Shown here: positions 5,735 through 6,210 of the stretch, piece after piece
How the letters are laid out: each line of letters begins with the position of its first letter
How positions within the stretch are numbered: the stretch's first letter is position 1
DNA from: Bacillota bacterium
Lineage (GTDB): Bacteria; Bacillota; Desulfitobacteriia; Desulfitobacteriales; JAJXUE01
Direction of reading: 5' to 3'
DNA length: 6,210 nt
NCBI GenBank assembly: GCA_021786555.1
Contig: JAJYNB010000217.1
Location: forward strand, 1 to 6,210
Translations under genes and position numbers: made by a program
The notes under the pieces: generated by a model
The model's database searches: none
What the model saw: the letters and a program-made list of their open reading frames with translations, nothing else
What the model was told of the DNA's origin: nothing

Positions 5735-5763
5735 TTGGTAAGTTTATAGATAGTATTTACCAA
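5735..5763. repeat. Inverted repeat in the pyrG leader
   Basis: TTGGTAA (5735-5741) and TTACCAA (5757-5763) are exact inverse complements 15 bases apart. Between them on the minus strand is TATAAA (5743-5748), which with TTGCTA (5765-5770) at 16 bases makes a possible second pyrG promoter. The repeat could be an operator over that -10 box or an mRNA hairpin 15 bases before the AGAGGAGG ribosome-binding site. Confidence 0.4.
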
Positions 5764-5790
5764 TTAGCAACAGTAAGAAAAAACAAACAC

Positions 5791-5816
5791 AAAAAAAGCT
5801 AGTCTAATACACTAGC
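5791..5816 (-). terminator. Intrinsic terminator-like hairpin between rpoE and pyrG
   Basis: On the minus strand GCTAGT (5816-5811) pairs with ACTAGC (5803-5798) around a 7-base loop and is followed by seven T residues, then more T-rich sequence. The stem is only 6 bp plus possible G-U pairs. It lies about 60 bases after the rpoE stop codon and 81 bases before pyrG, downstream of a good promoter, so it can serve as the rpoE terminator, a pyrG attenuator, or both. Confidence 0.75.
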
Positions 5817-5840
5817 CCGCACATATACATTCACTGTTTC

Positions 5841-5870
5841 ATTCTATACCTTGGAATCACAGAGTGTCAA
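5841..5870 (-). promoter_or_regulatory. Sigma-A promoter upstream of pyrG
   Basis: A consensus TTGACA (5865-5870) and TAGAAT (-10, 5841-5846; 5 of 6) are 18 bases apart. The -35 box begins 5 bases after the rpoE stop codon. Transcription would start near 5834, so the 5791-5816 terminator would be in the pyrG leader. Confidence 0.65.
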
Positions 5871-5875
5871 GAGGA

Positions 5876-6210
5876 CTATTCTTCCCAGTTGTCCTGGTTT
5901 TCCAGCTCATCCTCCTCCTGATAGTAACCGAACTCTCTGCTTTCGGCATTCTCGGCTTCTTTATCCTGGTCATCGTAGACTACGCTGCGGTTGAGCAGGG
6001 TAATGCTGGGAATTTTCTTGTGGGACTTGGCTGGAACCCAGGCTTTTAACCCCCATTGTCCCTGTCCCAAATAAATAAAGCGTGTATCCAGATTGATTTG
6101 AGTATGAGCGGCAGCAATGGCGAGGATTTCATCACCTGTATAAGGTTTAATCTGGAAGACTTCCTCAATCAACGTGCGATAATACATGGGTTGGCCGTTT
6201 TCCTTCAAAA
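5876..6210 (-). CDS. rpoE: RNA polymerase delta subunit (RpoE), 5' end cut by window edge
   Basis: The last 110 codons are present; the frame stays open to the window edge, and its first in-window start-like codon, a TTG at 6208, is probably an internal Leu in LKENGQPMYYRTLIEEV. Residues 1-60 of the fragment are the winged-helix HARE-HTH fold of the delta subunit, ending DTRFIYLGQGQWGLKAW, which parallels DGRFLALSDQTWGLRSW in the Bacillus protein. The remaining tail is acidic (about 15 Asp or Glu in the last 32 residues) but much shorter and less uniformly acidic than in Bacillus. Delta binds RNA polymerase and increases promoter selectivity and recycling in Gram-positive bacteria. Position directly before pyrG is the conserved rpoE locus. 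Confidence 0.9.
   Translation of the reverse strand, partial: LKENGQPMYYRTLIEEVFQIKPYTGDEILAIAAAHTQINLDTRFIYLGQGQWGLKAWVPAKSHKKIPSITLLNRSVVYDDQDKEAENAESREFGYYQEEDELENQDNWEE

Noticed and set aside
5808..5826. Bacillus-type pyrG start at GGGC with a TATATG -10
   Set aside because: TATATG is too close to GGGC for a normal start and no -35 box lies at the right distance; the TTGACA/TAGAAT promoter farther upstream is much better.

Overview
The window looks like chromosomal DNA from an endospore-forming Firmicute. The gene order rpoE-pyrG-spo0F-fba-tal-glpX is that of the Bacillus/Clostridia core block. Protein style, moderate GC content and sigma-H-type promoter motifs suggest a Peptococcaceae/Desulfotomaculum-like clostridium; that placement is inference. 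Every gene I can support lies on the minus strand, so transcription runs from high to low coordinates.

Layout in transcription order: the 3' part of rpoE (RNA polymerase delta subunit, cut by the window edge, 6210-5876); a promoter, a terminator-like hairpin and an inverted repeat in the pyrG leader; pyrG (CTP synthase, 5710-4109); a sigma-H-like promoter and a long leader built of 7-base repeats that can fold into a three-way junction; spo0F (sporulation phosphorelay response regulator, 3890-3516) with a strong terminator; a second sigma-H-like promoter with the same spacing; fba (class II fructose-bisphosphate aldolase, 3326-2472), tal (small transaldolase, 2397-1750), a hairpin-rich insertion resembling the right end of an IS200/IS605 tnpB element, glpX (class II fructose-1,6-bisphosphatase, TTG start, 1525-548); then a sigma-A promoter, a 5' hairpin and the first 151 codons of a DUF2062 membrane protein (455 to the window edge).

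Fba and GlpX catalyse consecutive gluconeogenic steps (triose phosphates to fructose-1,6-bisphosphate to fructose-6-phosphate). The small transaldolase links fructose-6-phosphate to the non-oxidative pentose phosphate pathway. PyrG, Spo0F and RpoE are functionally separate but are conserved neighbours. Compared with the order I recall from Bacillus subtilis, murA is absent between tal and glpX, and the IS-like remnant sits there instead.

The genes themselves are ordinary. The interest is in the intergenic DNA: two matching sigma-H-type promoters, one in front of a central carbon operon; a heptad-repeat leader on spo0F; a possible omega-RNA-like tnpB remnant; and promoter-then-hairpin arrangements before pyrG and the DUF2062 gene. 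I see no tRNA, rRNA, CRISPR array or intact transposase.
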